Translations under genes and position numbers: made by a program | DNA from: Ophiura sarsii | Lineage: Eukaryota > Echinodermata > Ophiuroidea > Amphilepidida > Ophiuridae | Direction of reading: 5' to 3' | Length of the DNA stretch: 64,000 bases | Assembly (NCBI GenBank): GCA_035610835.1 | Contig: CM069454.1 | Location: forward strand, 186,001 to 250,000 | Shown here: positions 23,817 to 34,927 of the stretch, in pieces | How the letters are laid out: each line of letters starts with the position of its first letter | How positions within the stretch are numbered: the stretch's first letter is position 1 | The notes under the pieces: model-generated | The model's database searches: none | Told to the model about the DNA's origin: nothing | The model's input: the letters and a program-made list of their open reading frames with translations, nothing else

Positions 23817-23872
23817 TACTTAATGGGCTATTTGCAACGATTGAGCTGGAATTGGATATAGCCAGCACTTAA

Positions 23873-24205
23873 AGGTATATTATGGGATCTTTTCCAGGGA
23901 ACGCCCTCAATCCTCGAAAAAAATATTGAAATCAGATTTTCTTGCAGATTACATTTCTGATCATAAATCGTACATACATTCCAAGTTACAGAGCGATAGG
24001 ATTCCTAATTACTTTTTACAACTTATTTTTTACTCTAAATTCACTCTAAAACCATGATTTTGAGCGTAATTAGGAATCGTATCGCTCTGTAACTTGGAAT
24101 ATATTCATGATTTATGATCCGAAATGTAAATCTGCAAGAAAATCTACTTTCTAAAAGAAATCATGAATAGAGGGCGCTCCCTGGAAAAGATCACATAATA
24201 TGCCT
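23873..24205. mobile_element. TTAA-flanked AGGTATATTATG MITE, copy 1
   Basis: AGGTATATTATGGGATC at left and GATCACATAATATGCCT at right, with TTAA on both sides. The empty sister unit has a single TTAA (ACTTAATGGG). Long inverted subterminal regions include AACTTGGAAT / ATTCCAAGTT and AGGGCGCTCCCTGGAAA. Copy 2 is at 54237-54610, and a right-end fragment at 24378-24466. Confidence 0.92.
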
Positions 24206-24377
24206 TTAATGGGCTTTTAGCAACGATCAAGCTGGAATCTGATATAGCCAGTACCTATAATAAATGGGCTATTGGCAACGATTGAGCTGGAATTGAGTAT
24301 ATAGCCAGTACTTAATGGGCTATTCTAGGCAAACTCTGCACCTCCTCCTCTCCTATATACAATGATATATACTGTAG

Positions 24378-24466
24378 AGAAAATCTACTATCTAAAAATA
24401 ATCATGAATAGAAGGTGCTCCCCCCCCCCCCCCCCCCCCCCCCGGAAAAGACCACATAATATGCCT
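24378..24466. mobile_element. Right-end fragment of the AGGTATATTATG MITE
   Basis: Matches the right end of 23873-24205 (AAATCTACT, ATCATGAATAGA, ACATAATATGCCT, TTAA) but with a 24-base C run (24420-24443) in place of the CCCTGG stretch. Confidence 0.75.
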
Positions 24467-24474
24467 TTAACACT

Positions 24475-25612
24475 TGGATTTCCAGATGTATTCTGAAAAC
24501 ATATTATTCCTCTTATTATAGGGTGTAGATCGCACCTGGAATAGCCTAATGTCTAATGATTTCGACATAAATACAACACTAAACTATGTAAACAATTAAA
24601 CAGTCATTATAATATTATGGGTAAAGTAAATATTAATTCCACTTTGACAAATTGCGACACAAATACATTATTTTCCAGAAATCAGGTCGTCCCAACTAAA
24701 TAGGAGCACGAAGGATAAGGAATAGTGTCAATGGTGCGATATCTTAAATGGCAAACACTTTTGAAGCCTCCGATTTACAGTATTGACACATGTCGTACGA
24801 GGGTGGGGGTGCGCACACAGTTCCACATTATCTACAAGGAAAGCCTAAGACCTGGACAAAAATCAGATTAAATTATTCTTAAGCGATATATATTTTTCAT
24901 TGGAACATAACATGACAACTTGGATGTCGCTGAGCCAATTATGGTTCTTAACGGATTGTTGATTTTAAGCGCAATTCTGATTTGAATGGTGGATAACAGT
25001 CAGCAAACTGTTATGGAGTATTCTAAACAGACCGTAAACATATAGCAGATACTCATAGTCCCATATGAGGCTTCATTTTAAGGTCAGAATGACATGTCAA
25101 CTGTTACTGATCTAGCTGACTGACTCAGGCCTTTGGGATGATCAAATCAATCAGCCATCGTAGAAGACACCCTGCAGTCCTATAACAAAGTCCTTTGCTA
25201 CGTCATGAATATCTACTGGAGTTTACATGTAGTTTGTTCAGGAAGTTGAAAGACAAACTGTTATCATATGTCAACAATTGATGAAAGTCTAAACGCTAGG
25301 GAACATGACTGATGCGACCTTTATGAACATTTTACTTCTAATGTATTAAATTAATGTTTATTTGAAGAGATCAAGGTCACTTTGATCATATCTGTGCAGT
25401 GTGCATCATGAACATCGCATGAGACAACTCATCGCATGAGACTCTTAAGCGATTTGCCATACGACGGTGACTCAATACGTTGTTACAAAGTTAAACCAGT
25501 ATTTATTGTTAAACTACGCCGGTGTCTCATAAAGCTCACTTTTATTATGTCATTTAAGTATTTGTACACCTTGTTCGATGGATATCTGTCTGATATCTGT
25601 CTGTCTGCCATA
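24475..25612. other. No gene recognised
   Basis: AT-rich single-copy-like sequence with no frame above background and no repeat match in the window. Confidence 0.4.
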
Positions 25613-25614
25613 TA

Positions 25615-26627
25615 CAGGGTGTCTCAGAAAAAATACAACGCACCTTTAGAGGATTGCTATACTTTAAAGAAAACCGGATGTGATTCGGTTCAGTAATTCC
25701 AGAGAAATTAGCAATTACGTAACATTAGTCTGGGAACACTTCCATCCAAGTTTGCTCATATTGAGTGATTCAGACAGCACATACATAAAATCAATACTTC
25801 TCTACAAAATGACATGGGTTAACGTGTTTTTATGGTTCTAGATTTTATCTTACACCAAATAATATGCCAGATGAGACCAAAGTTTAACACAAAATATGAA
25901 ATACAAGTTGTCTAGATTATTTTCATCTCATTTTAAACTTAAGAACAGAAAAAAATAAAATTTGCAGGATAAGTTCAATCTTTTTATAACAATTGGAAAC
26001 AAAATTATAGTAATTTTAGTAAATATGAACATTGTCATTATTAAACCAAGTTCAAGATCTAATAACATCGCGCATACAACTTATCAAGCTTCTAGTCTTC
26101 ACATTTGCAACTTAAAGGCTGAAATCATGTATACGACGTATTATAAAATTATCGCCAATTGGTCAAATTATTAGTATCGCAATTGAAAACAAAATAAATG
26201 TTTTGTTTACATTAAAAGAGTATGGTCATATCTCTCTCCTTACATGAGTTGTATTGTTTTTGGTTTTCTGGGTGTTATGAGTGTTATGATCGATTATTCA
26301 GTATTCTTAGATCACAAATTGAACTTTTTATCATAGTATTAAACAGTGCTGGCTATAATTGAACATTAATGAGTAAGTAACCAGCCGCGCAAGTGAACAT
26401 CTGTCAAAATATGCAAACTTGGATGGAAGTGTTCCGTGACTACTCTTACGTAATCACAGATATCTCCAAAATTACTTAACAAAATTAAACGCTGTTTTCT
26501 TCCAATTGTAGAAAACTAATTTGGCCTCATTTTACAGTTTGAATTGTAAAATTCAGATACTCAATTAGGAAGGTATGATCACCTAATCATGCTAATGGTG
26601 CGTTGTAAATTTTTTTGAGACACCCTG
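25615..26627. mobile_element. TA-flanked CAGGGTGTCTCAGAAAAA transposon remnant
   Basis: CAGGGTGTCTCAGAAAAA at left and TTTTTTTGAGACACCCTG at right, TA at 25613-25614 and 26628-26629. Inner inverted pairs include CTTCCATCCAAGTTTGC (25740) with GCAAACTTGGATGGAAG (26413), and ACGCACC with GGTGCGT near the tips. At 1013 bp it is close to the size of a deleted Tc1/mariner element. Short frames (86 and 70 codons) show no DDE transposase motif. Confidence 0.85.
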
Positions 26628-26824
26628 TATATAGCGGATCACTGGATGGAGCTCCCCTGTGAAGTATACAGAACAGCTATCCTGACCATCTCCATCTCCA
26701 TTGCATAGGACTCACGCTTAATTCGGTCACTGTCGACGGGCGCGAAGCACTCTGGCATTCGACATTTTCAGCTTCTCGCCCAGCAACTGGATGTTTTCTT
26801 ATTTCCATACATGAAGTCATTGAA

Positions 26825-27161
26825 AAGTGTTCATCAAAAGAAAGTCATACTCTTTGCTGATGTCCTATAGAGTGACTTCCAATTATTTTTGACCAAACAG
26901 GCTATAGACATTTGGATGAATCTTTTAAGCACAAATCGGCACTAAACTTGCCAATACACGGGAGAACGTCGCGGATTTTCTTTAAATGCATGGGGCTAAT
27001 CATGGCTTATTATTGTTGTTTTGTGGCAAGTTTAGTGCCGAATTGTGCCTAAAAGTAAAAGATTCATCCAAATGTCTATCTAGCCTATTTGTTCAAAAAT
27101 AATTGCAAGTCACTCCATCTAGAAATAAACAAAGGGTATGCCTTTCTCTCGTTGAGCGCTT
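26825..27161. mobile_element. MITE related to 14165-14682
   Basis: Right end GTTGAGCGCTT and TA are intact; the left (AAGTGTTCATCAAAAGA) is diverged. Inner inverted words ACCAAACAGGCTATAGAC / CTAGCCTATTTG and CGGCACTAAACTTGCC / GGCAAGTTTAGTGCCG are clear. Confidence 0.75.
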
Positions 27162-27167
27162 TATGTA

Positions 27168-27372
27168 CACTGTAAAAACAGTGTTTAGAAACGTGGTGCA
27201 AGATGGTGTTTAGATCGCTCATGTTTAGAAATTAAACACCGTGTGTTTAGATATATGACATGCATATTTAGGGATCTGACATGTAAGTGTTTAGAAATTT
27301 GACATGTTTACAAACGTGGTGCAAAATGGTGTTTAGAAAAGCGTTTAATCTCTAAACACTGTTTTTACAGTG
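27168..27372. mobile_element. TA-flanked CACTGTAAAAACAGTG MITE
   Basis: CACTGTAAAAACAGTGTTTA at left and the inverse at right, TA at 27166-27167 and 27373-27374. Body words GTGTTTAGAAA(T) relate it to 1430-1643. It starts only 4 bases after the TA of the previous MITE. Confidence 0.85.
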
Positions 27373-27374
27373 TA

Positions 27375-28097
27375 GAGATCTCGTGCACCATTTAAACATT
27401 TGAAATGGGTACGAGATCATATATTTTGTGATGGATGAGAGAACACGCTGATTCATTGGTCCTTTGAACAAAAGGGTTTGGTTCAGCGCTTCCCCAAAGA
27501 CGCTTCCCAAGCATAGGCTGTCATTCACAACGTATCTCTGTAGACAAGAGCAGCGAGAGTAAGTTTAGTGACAGATACTTTTTTGTTTATGAAGTGAGCC
27601 TGATCACTGATGTTATGTTGCATACAAAATAAGTTTGAAGTGTGGCGATTTCCGTTTTATGCAAATCGGTTATTTCCTTTATCATAAGCAACTTATGGGA
27701 ATAACATTTGGAACATAATACATGCATACATAGTTACATAAAACCGACAAACGTGACAAACAAACCACCATATATCGTGACATACAAACACAAACACTAA
27801 TGAAATTAGTTTTGTGTATGAATTTGTATGACTCAAAGTGGTAATACAATTCCCCAGATCACTCAAACTTTCAACCTAGTTCAGGTTGTTCGCCATATTA
27901 GGCGACGGTCTGATTAGGACCCCTGGCGCCATTCGGAATATTTAATGAAAGTATATAAAAGTATTTTTAAATATTTGATGGACCTATTATCCTGATTATG
28001 TAAAGATTTTGTTATTATTGCTTAAAGGGGTAACTCTTCGGTCATCATTTCCGTACATTTCATCACAAAGGAAATACGTTTAAGATGAAAATAAATC
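27375..28097. other. No gene recognised
   Basis: Single-copy-like sequence; no frame, inverted ends or window paralogue seen. Confidence 0.4.
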
Positions 28098-28219
28098 TAA
28101 ACACTTTCCACGCGGCTATTGGCTTTACCATATACAAACAGATTTTTCAGAAACCTTTCGCAATTTTCCATGCCTATCTCAAGAATTACTGAACCAATAC
28201 TAGGCATGTTTGTACTTAT

Positions 28220-29652
28220 GTTATTAACTTGATTTTTTTCAAAAAATCGAGGTTCTCTATCTCTGCCGTTTCTTTCTGCTTCTTCTGGCAATATCTACAA
28301 AATGCTTCTTCTCCTACAGTTTACATGCTGCAATCACCAAATTTGGTCAGTATGACCCCCTACCAGACCTTCATTACAGGACCTCACAGTTTGGGGTCAA
28401 AGGTCACAGGGGGGTCAGTAGGGGTCAAAACGTGATTTTCACTTAAAACACATTTCCAATTTAGTGAAATGACCTAGGATCGTCAAAATCGGTCAACATA
28501 TTTCTTATGACCGTACGCATATATAATCGTTCGGTTTTTACAATCAACAAATATTTAGGGTCACTAGGGGTCAAAATGTTGATTTTCTAACCATATCACT
28601 TAAAATGCTTCTTGTCTCAGAGGAAATGGCTCATGAATGTCAGAATTGGTCAAAAGATTCATTGGGTCCATGCACATACAGCGATCTCAGCGATTAAAAT
28701 TGACGTGTCATGCGGGGTCACTAGAGGTCATTGACCTATACAGTGGTAAAACGTGCGATATGCTCCGATTGGGACCGGGTTTTGTGCATCTTGTTTGGAT
28801 TGATGAGCCAAGAAAATAAGTCAATCATATTGACCAGGTCAAAGGTCAAGAAGGGGTCAATAGGGGTCATTTAACTTTACAGGGGTAAAAGTTAAGACAT
28901 GATCCGATTTGGACCGGGTTGGTTGCATCTTGTTTAGATCGATGAGCCAAGAAAATAAATTAATCATATTGACCAGGTCAAAGGTCAAAAAGGGGTCAAT
29001 AGGGTTCATTGAACTTTACAGGAGTAAAAATTAATACATGATCCGATTTGGACCGGGTTTGTTGCATCTTGTTTGGTTTGATGAGCCAAGAAAATAAGTC
29101 AATCATATTGACCAGGTCAAAGGTCAAAAAGGGGTTAATAGGGGTCATTGAACTTTACAGGGGGTAAAAGTTAAAGCATGATCCGATTTGGACCGGGTTT
29201 GGTGCATCTTGTTTGGATTGATGAGCCACGAAAATAAGTCAATCATTTTGATCAGGTCAAAAGTCAAGAAGGGGTCACTAGGAGTCAAAACATCGATTTT
29301 CAATCCGTTCACCTAAAATGCTTCTCGTCTCAGAGGAAATGACTGATGTGCATTAGAATTGGTCAAAATATTCCTTAGGTCCATGCCCATACCAGTATTT
29401 CAGCGATTAAAATTGACATGTCGTATGGGGTCACTAGGGGTCATTGACCTATACAGGGTTAAAAGTTTAAATATGTTCCGATTTGCAAGACATGCTCCGA
29501 ATTAGATCGGACCTGTTTTATCTTGTTTGGTTCGATCATGCAAGAATAAAAGTAAATCATCATAACCAGGTCAAAGGTCAAGAATAGGTCACTAGGGATC
29601 ATTTTCTCATAAAAATCAAGGTGCCCTGGTCTCAGACCAGAACTAGATCTAG
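28220..29652 (+). mobile_element. Repeat-rich insert of unknown class
   Basis: Bounded by the two halves of the MITE at 28102-29768. It contains two long direct copies ~720 bp apart (AAAATGCTTCTTGTCTCAGAG near 28603, AAAATGCTTCTCGTCTCAGAG near 29316, each followed by the same ~150 bp) and, between them, the 139-bp array. No inverted ends and no coding frame are visible, so I cannot say how it moved. Confidence 0.6.
28700..29275 (+). repeat. 139-bp tandem repeat carrying AGGTCA direct repeats
   Basis: Four units keyed by GACCGGGT at about 28773, 28912, 29051 and 29191 (139, 139 and 140 bp apart). Each unit includes GATGAGCCAAGAAAATAA, CCAGGTCAAAGGTCAA and GGGGTCAATAGGGGTCA. AGGTCAAAGGTCA (DR1 type) is perfect at 28836, 28975 and 29114, imperfect at 29254, and perfect again outside the array at 29568. 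Confidence 0.9.
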
Positions 29653-29772
29653 TTGCATTTGTCATGGTGATTCCAAATATGGTAATGAAATTCAATACTT
29701 TTGACATCTTTTAAACATTTTGTGCAATTTTGGAATGTCGTCTGCAGCCGCCTGCCGCGTGGAAAAGTTTAA

Positions 29773-30800
29773 GCGTTATTATTCAGTAGGCCTAGAAGGT
29801 CAAGGATTTGATTATCGTCTAATGTATTGAAACAAATAAACAATAAACAAAAACAAAATGCGTATACACCAAATTTTAGAACTTCATTGTTAACGTGCAC
29901 AGTTTCTTTTTGGGACACTATGTATGGTGCATGAGATCTACATATGTTCGGGAAAACACGAAGGTTGCCTTGAGAATAACCTGAAGAGTTAGCCTATTGC
30001 TTGTCCTTATAAAAACCTCAAAATATAAACAAGCTTTTCCTTATAAAAACCTCAAAATAAACAAGATTGTCCTCCACTTTTTCGACAAAAAAAAAACACC
30101 CGCAAGAGATGATCAACTGGTAATGCTTTATCAAAGGAAATGATTCACCAGGAAACGAAATATTTCTTTAACACAATTTATTGCTCAATTTTGGGAACTA
30201 ATGCTAGTGAATTTTATATACCAACATCAGTTTTATGAAAGTTCATTATGATGGATTCTATGCGTAGGATACGAAGTGCGAGCTGTTCAATATTTACATT
30301 TTGATATCGACGCCTGGACAAACAATATCAAACGATTATCAAAATTATCGTGATAAAATTCGTTACAAATTGCAGGTAAGGAGATGATGGACAGATGCAG
30401 AGGTGTTAAACATGGAGCACTATCAGAGAGGGGGAAATCCCGAACTGTTATGCACACACAAAATCGGGTCAAAATGTTGGCCACACGTGTTCAGATTCAA
30501 TTTTCAATTTAAGGGTGTTTGTTTTAAGAGATTTTGTGCATATTTGACACCGTCTTTAGTCAATTTGACCCTGTTTCAAGAGTGTAAGTTAGAATTCCTA
30601 GGAAAAAGAGGCACTTTACTTTGTTATTTTTGTTGGGGTCTGGCAAAACACAGATTATGGAAACCCATTGCAAAAGCAGTCGAAGCCTCATTATGGAGAT
30701 GCAAATTCTATGACCACACGTATATACTATATAATTTCTTCTAACAATTTCGTGTAAAGAGAATGTTTGGGTACTGATGATATTTGATAGATACGATCAG
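29773..30800. other. No gene recognised; one unexplained frame
   Basis: A frame runs from ATG 30412 to 30744 on the plus strand (about 110 codons) in sequence that matches no repeat in the window. It is Cys/Lys/Phe-rich, with no domain I recognise and no splice or promoter context. Chance is the simplest explanation. Confidence 0.25.
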
Positions 30801-30809
30801 AGCAGATTG

Positions 30810-31227
30810 TAGAGTTTTAGACACGAAGTAGAGTTGAAGATTTTTTAAAAAGTAATTTACTACAGAAATAAAGATGAACACTAAAAATTACCATTATTGT
30901 TGTTTCTTCTTACAAAATCACAGCAAAACTTCATTAAAACAATACCATCGCTATTAACTTTTCTTAAAACGCCCTCTATGTAAATATGGTTCGCGTTATG
31001 TATCACGCATACTGCAGGGGAACACTGTCTGACGTAAAATGCTGATCGTAGCTAGGAGATCAGAATTTTTGAATCGACGTTTTGTTGTACAAAGACTGAA
31101 AGAGGGCTGATTTGTCTTAATCCTTGTAGGTGTAAGTTCATAAATGTTATTCAATTGTAGAAATAAACCAATCCCAGTTTGTATCATAATTGAGGGCGCA
31201 GCCTCCAACACATCTCTTAGTGTCCCT
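30810..31227. mobile_element. AGGGACA TTAA MITE, copy with degraded left end
   Basis: Antiparallel to 7359-7757: AAGATGAACACTAAAAATTAC, 'accattattgttgtttct', CGCCCTCTATG, TATGGTTCGCGTTATG and the right end CTCTTAGTGTCCCT followed by TTAA. The central palindrome of the 7-kb copy is decayed here (31037-31070). Confidence 0.75.
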
Positions 31228-31284
31228 TTAATGTCCGACGCCACCCCTCCCGATAGAAGTGTTTCTGACTTTGATGAGTTTCTT

Positions 31285-31490
31285 ATTTTGGTGTAAAAGT
31301 GGTGTTGACATTTTAAAAAATTTAAAATTTACTTCAGAATTCAAGATGAACATTAAAAATTGCCATTATTGTTGTTTCTAAGTTCATACATGAAATACAA
31401 TTGTAAAAATATACAAATCCCAGTTTTTATCATATATTTTTGTTATTGAGGGCGCTGTCTCCACCACATCTCTTAATTCTTAATGCCCCT
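31285..31490. mobile_element. Internally deleted AGGGACA TTAA MITE
   Basis: Joins the left arm of the family (GTGGTGTTGACATTTT ... AACATTAAAAATTGCC) directly to the right arm (AGTTCATACATG ... GAGGGCGCTGTCTCC ... ATGCCCCT, TTAA). The middle, with the palindrome, is missing. It lies 58 bp from the previous copy. Confidence 0.7.
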
Positions 31491-31499
31491 TTAAGTTTA

Positions 31500-32250
31500 C
31501 ATTTGTTTGCTGAAGGGTGTAGGCCTACCTGTTGCTGAAAACATATACTTCTATATCTACAGATATATATCCGTCTTGATTGTGTGTTTTTGTTAACATA
31601 TTTACATAATATACATAATTATGCATAATTACATGAGTGTTAAAGATTACGTAATTACCGTATTAGTGTAAACAGAGTACAGATGTTGTTTGCATGATTC
31701 ATGAAATCAACAAACAAACAAAAACAAAAACAAATAATACAACAAATAAAATTCGAATCTTTAGTCCAGTGTAAACATTTCAGGCGAATGCACTGTTCGA
31801 CATTATCAGAAAATATTTCAAAACAAATGAATGATTTATGATGATATAGAAATATTTGAAGCCTGCCCTCTACGGTGGTGGCATCTATTAGACGCGTGAA
31901 TAATGCTGAACACACTGACTGAATAAAAATGGTGTTCCACGCCCTCTATAATAATCCATACTCTCATACGTACAGCGAACAGGTTGTCACCTTCCCAACA
32001 CACCCCAATGTTAATGGAGGGGGTATGCAACAGGCCATTTGTACACCCCAAAATACATATTTTAGGCCATCATTCAAATTTGGATGATCCAATCAACTTG
32101 GGACTTTCACATATTTTATATTTGCTAGTATTTACCAGTTTGTGGTGGTTTTAAAGAGATTTCTGATATTTATGTAATAACTTTATATAATATGCATACT
32201 GTGTATATACTATTTTAATCAAATAATCAAAAATCCGTTATGACCCATCA
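31500..32250. other. No gene recognised
   Basis: AT-rich; minus-strand frames of 71-86 codons overlap each other and have no supporting feature. Confidence 0.4.
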
Positions 32251-32429
32251 TTTCAATGGGAAAAGTGTAGGCTACTTTAGGTCCCAGATACTGGTATACC
32301 AGTGGGCCCTATCGTTCAATACTGGAACATACTGGTTCGTACGATTTAACTGTTCCCGATAATGGAACACTACATTGTGTTCCAGTATCGAGCGATACTG
32401 GAACGTTTTTATGTTCCAGTATATCGGCA

Positions 32430-33342
32430 GGGGAGAGCGGGGAGTGTTCGCCCCATTTTCATTTAAAATGGCCTAGAGACGTACATTTTAAAGATTGAAT
32501 GGACCTATTGACATTACATGATAGATTGATATCTTGGCTACATCGACCACAATTTCAGTACCCTGGGCCTTACTGAAAAGGAATGAGTTTAAAGGACTTA
32601 AGACAGGTGTAAAAAATGGTAAGCTTGCCCCCCCCCCCCCCCCCCCCCCCGACGTTCGTCCATAAACCGGGGCAAGTTATCCATTATTAAATAGATACAC
32701 ATTTGTTATGCAATGTGATTATCTTCCAAAATTTAAGGGTGTCGTCATTTTTGCAAAATATAGGCCTACTCGTTTAGAATTTTAATTTATTAATAAATAC
32801 CACATTTAAAAACATAATCATCTAATTTTGGTGCTATTATACTCCATTCAGATAGCTATTTTTATAATTACAAACAGGCTACAGGAGGTGAATTACAATT
32901 TTGAAATTATACAAAATCGAAATCATGTAAATCCTCATGGCGAATGTGCCCCATAGCACAATAAGTACATTGACCCGATAACCACGAATGTCCCACATAC
33001 AATGACGGGTTTATAGCTGCATCAAATCCATAACCAATCCCATACCTACCTATAACATGTATAATGATGATTTACATTAACATTTTCTGCACGAATATAT
33101 CTTTAGAAAGCAATCATCAATATCAAAAATGGAAGACAACCCATGACTTTGTGATGTAAAACTGGTTTTTAGATGATAATTTGACAAACTGTACGGAGAT
33201 CTACCATGTTACCATGGAAATATCGCAACATGCACAAACAGCGAAACATATATGTGTTCGTCAAATTTAACCAGTGGCGCAATGATGAGGATCGCGTGGT
33301 GGGTGTAGACCTGCCCTAAGATGTACACTCCCCGCTCTATCC
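32430..33342. mobile_element. Large relative of the GGGGAGAGCGGGG MITE, nested
   Basis: GGGGAGAGCGGGGAGTGTTC at left, GTACACTCCCCGCTCTATCC at right. The right flank is TA, the left flank has become CA. Interior words such as GGGGCAAGTT and GTGCCCC echo the short version at 23548. A 23-base C run lies at 32628-32650. No coding frame. Confidence 0.75.
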
Positions 33343-33386
33343 TACACATGCTACCAGTGTAATTTGTCCCAGTATTGAACGATGGT

Positions 33387-34507
33387 CAGGCCCGTAGCCA
33401 GGGGGGTTCGAGGGGTTCGATCGAACCCCCTAAATTTTTCAAAGGTAAAAAAAAAAAGTAAGAAAAGAGAAGAGAAGAGAAGAGAAGAGGGGAGAGGTAC
33501 GTGCCTTACTTGTATCTATTCACTTAAGAATCTCATATACATACAGGCCCTATATATGTTTGAATGAGGCTGACGTGGGACATGAGTCCCGGACCTCGAA
33601 GTGAGTGTAGTTTGGACTCACTTTCCAAAAATAAATAATGCCTGATTGTGAAAAGCAGTGGCGTCGCCAGAGGGGGGTGGGGGGGCGATATTGACGTCGT
33701 GTCGGTTGAGATTGGCACTGTCGGTTCATTTGACCACAGGAATCATGGAATTATGATGGTCAAAAGTACACAGATGAAAATTTGTCGCGCGCTACGCGCG
33801 CATGTGTCCCCAAAATGCAACATTCTTTGCTACAAGCTTGTTTAGAGCCAAAATGTACCTCGATCGTGCCAAAAATAGGTGTCAAGTCGAAAAATTTCGC
33901 GCGCTACGCGCGCATTTCTGGATTCACAAAAGTCTTGTCGGTTCATTTTCATTTTTCGCCCCCCCCCCAATATGAATAACCTAGCTACGCCACTGGTGAA
34001 ACTGAAAAGTATGCCTATTTCAACAGGTTTATCAAGGCACGAAACGATTCGCATTAAATTACATTTTGTTTTTACCAAAATAGACCAGAACACGGTATTT
34101 CTGAATTTCACAATTATTTGCGCTTAGGCAGAAAATAATTGAGTTTTCAAGGCCTATCAACAAATTTTGCAATTCAAAATAGTGCACCAAATGCTTTCAA
34201 TTCAGGCTCTATTTTAGAATTGGTAAAAAGAAAATTATTGATATTAAAAAAAACTGCGCGAATTTGCCTATTTGCAATACATATATTGAACACAAAAAAT
34301 CGTAATTATATGAAAAAATGGTGCACCAAATGTCTTCGTTAAAGGTTGTATTTTTAAATTTTCTTCAACTTTTCAGGGGGGCACATCCCCCCTCAAACAG
34401 CCCCCTGCGCCGCCTTATGCGGCGCGATGGTCGCTGCGCGACCATTGAGTCTTTATTTGCATTCAGTAAATCGAACCCCCTAACTGAAAAGGCTGGCTAC
34501 GGGCCTG
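33387..34507. mobile_element. CAGGCCCGTAGCC element, nested
   Basis: CAGGCCCGTAGCCAGGGGGG plus CGAACCCCCTAA at left; TCGAACCCCCTAACTG, GGCTGGCTACGGGCCTG at right. ATGGT directly precedes (33382-33386) and follows (34508-34512) it, which may be a 5-bp or a decayed longer target duplication. An (AAGAG)n microsatellite lies at 33458-33490. Confidence 0.8.
33656..33995. mobile_element. hAT-like MITE, CAGTGGCGTCGCC ends, core 2, nested
   Basis: CAGTGGCGTCGCC and a G-rich run at left; a C-run and CTAGCTACGCCACTG at right. The flanking octamers GTGAAAAG and GTGAAACT share the first six bases. The interior (TTGAGATTGGCACTGTCGG ... two copies of CGCGCGCTACGCGCGCAT) is the same core as in 13621-14112, whose ends are unrelated. 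Frames on both strands (65-89 codons) follow from the shared core and are not genes. Confidence 0.85.
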
Positions 34508-34927
34508 ATGGTGCATACATTTGTGGGCTATAGGCCTACTGGAACATTTTATATGTCCAAGTATCGATACTGGAACACTGACTTTGTACCAGTAACGAAC
34601 GATAGGCATATCTGGGTGTTCCAGTAGGCCTAATGGACGATACATGCATAGGACAGTCCAGAATCTGGGACCTAAAGTACACTTTTTCCCATAAGAGTAA
34701 AACAATGTATTGCAAAAATTGAATAAGACATAAGGCTACATGTGCAACAATTAATATAACAGAAATTTGATATGTTATAGTTTTCTTGGAATACTGATTT
34801 TAAAATTCTCATTTGGGGAAAAGTGAAAATGGAGGTGTTTCTTATAGAAAAAATAAATGTATTTTTATCCATAGCATGCCATCAAAACGATGTTCTTTCA
34901 CACTTGAGAGAAATAGCCTCATTATTT

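Larger units (their letters stand above)
23466..24345 (+). repeat. 47-bp minisatellite interrupted by two MITEs
   Basis: Units contain GCAACGATTGAGCTGG, AATTGGATA, CCAGTACTTAATGGGC. Copies begin near 23468, 23515, 23832, 24220 and 24275. The first two are exactly 47 bp apart. The array is split by the elements 23548-23816 and 23873-24205. Confidence 0.85.
28102..29768 (+). mobile_element. CACTTTCCACGCGG MITE, copy 4, split by a 1.43-kb insert
   Basis: The left part 28102-~28219 (CACTTTCCACGCGG to TTTGTACTTA) and the right part ~29653-29768 (TTGCATTTGTCATGGTGATT to CCGCGTGGAAAAGT, TTAA) are contiguous in the other copies. The sequence between them is foreign and holds the 139-bp array. This fixes both edges of the insert to within a few bases. 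Confidence 0.8.
32257..34691. mobile_element. Outer element of a three-level nest (CCAGTATCG family)
   Basis: TGGGAAAAGTGTA and ACTTTAGGTCCCAGA at left; TCTGGGACCTAAAGTACAC and TTTTTCCCA at right. Arms carry the near-palindromic CCAGTATCGAGCGATACTGG-type units (32330-32425, 34540-34630) also seen at 19050-20334. Two later elements (32430-33342 and 33387-34507) lie inside, and the second holds a third (33656-33995). Confidence 0.75.

Noticed and set aside
25615..26627. Intact Tc1/mariner transposase gene
   Set aside because: Ends and TA flanks are good, but the frames are under 90 codons and show no DDE/DDD signature.
30403..30744. 113-codon plus-strand frame
   Set aside because: In sequence not explained by repeats, but with no domain, no exon signals and a length that chance can reach in 64 kb. 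Kept only as a note.
33879..34127. Similar short frames in 33.8-34.1 kb and 13.84-14.04 kb as a conserved small protein
   Set aside because: The similarity comes from the shared MITE core (GCGCGCTACGCGCGC); the frames differ in extent and in the terminal parts.
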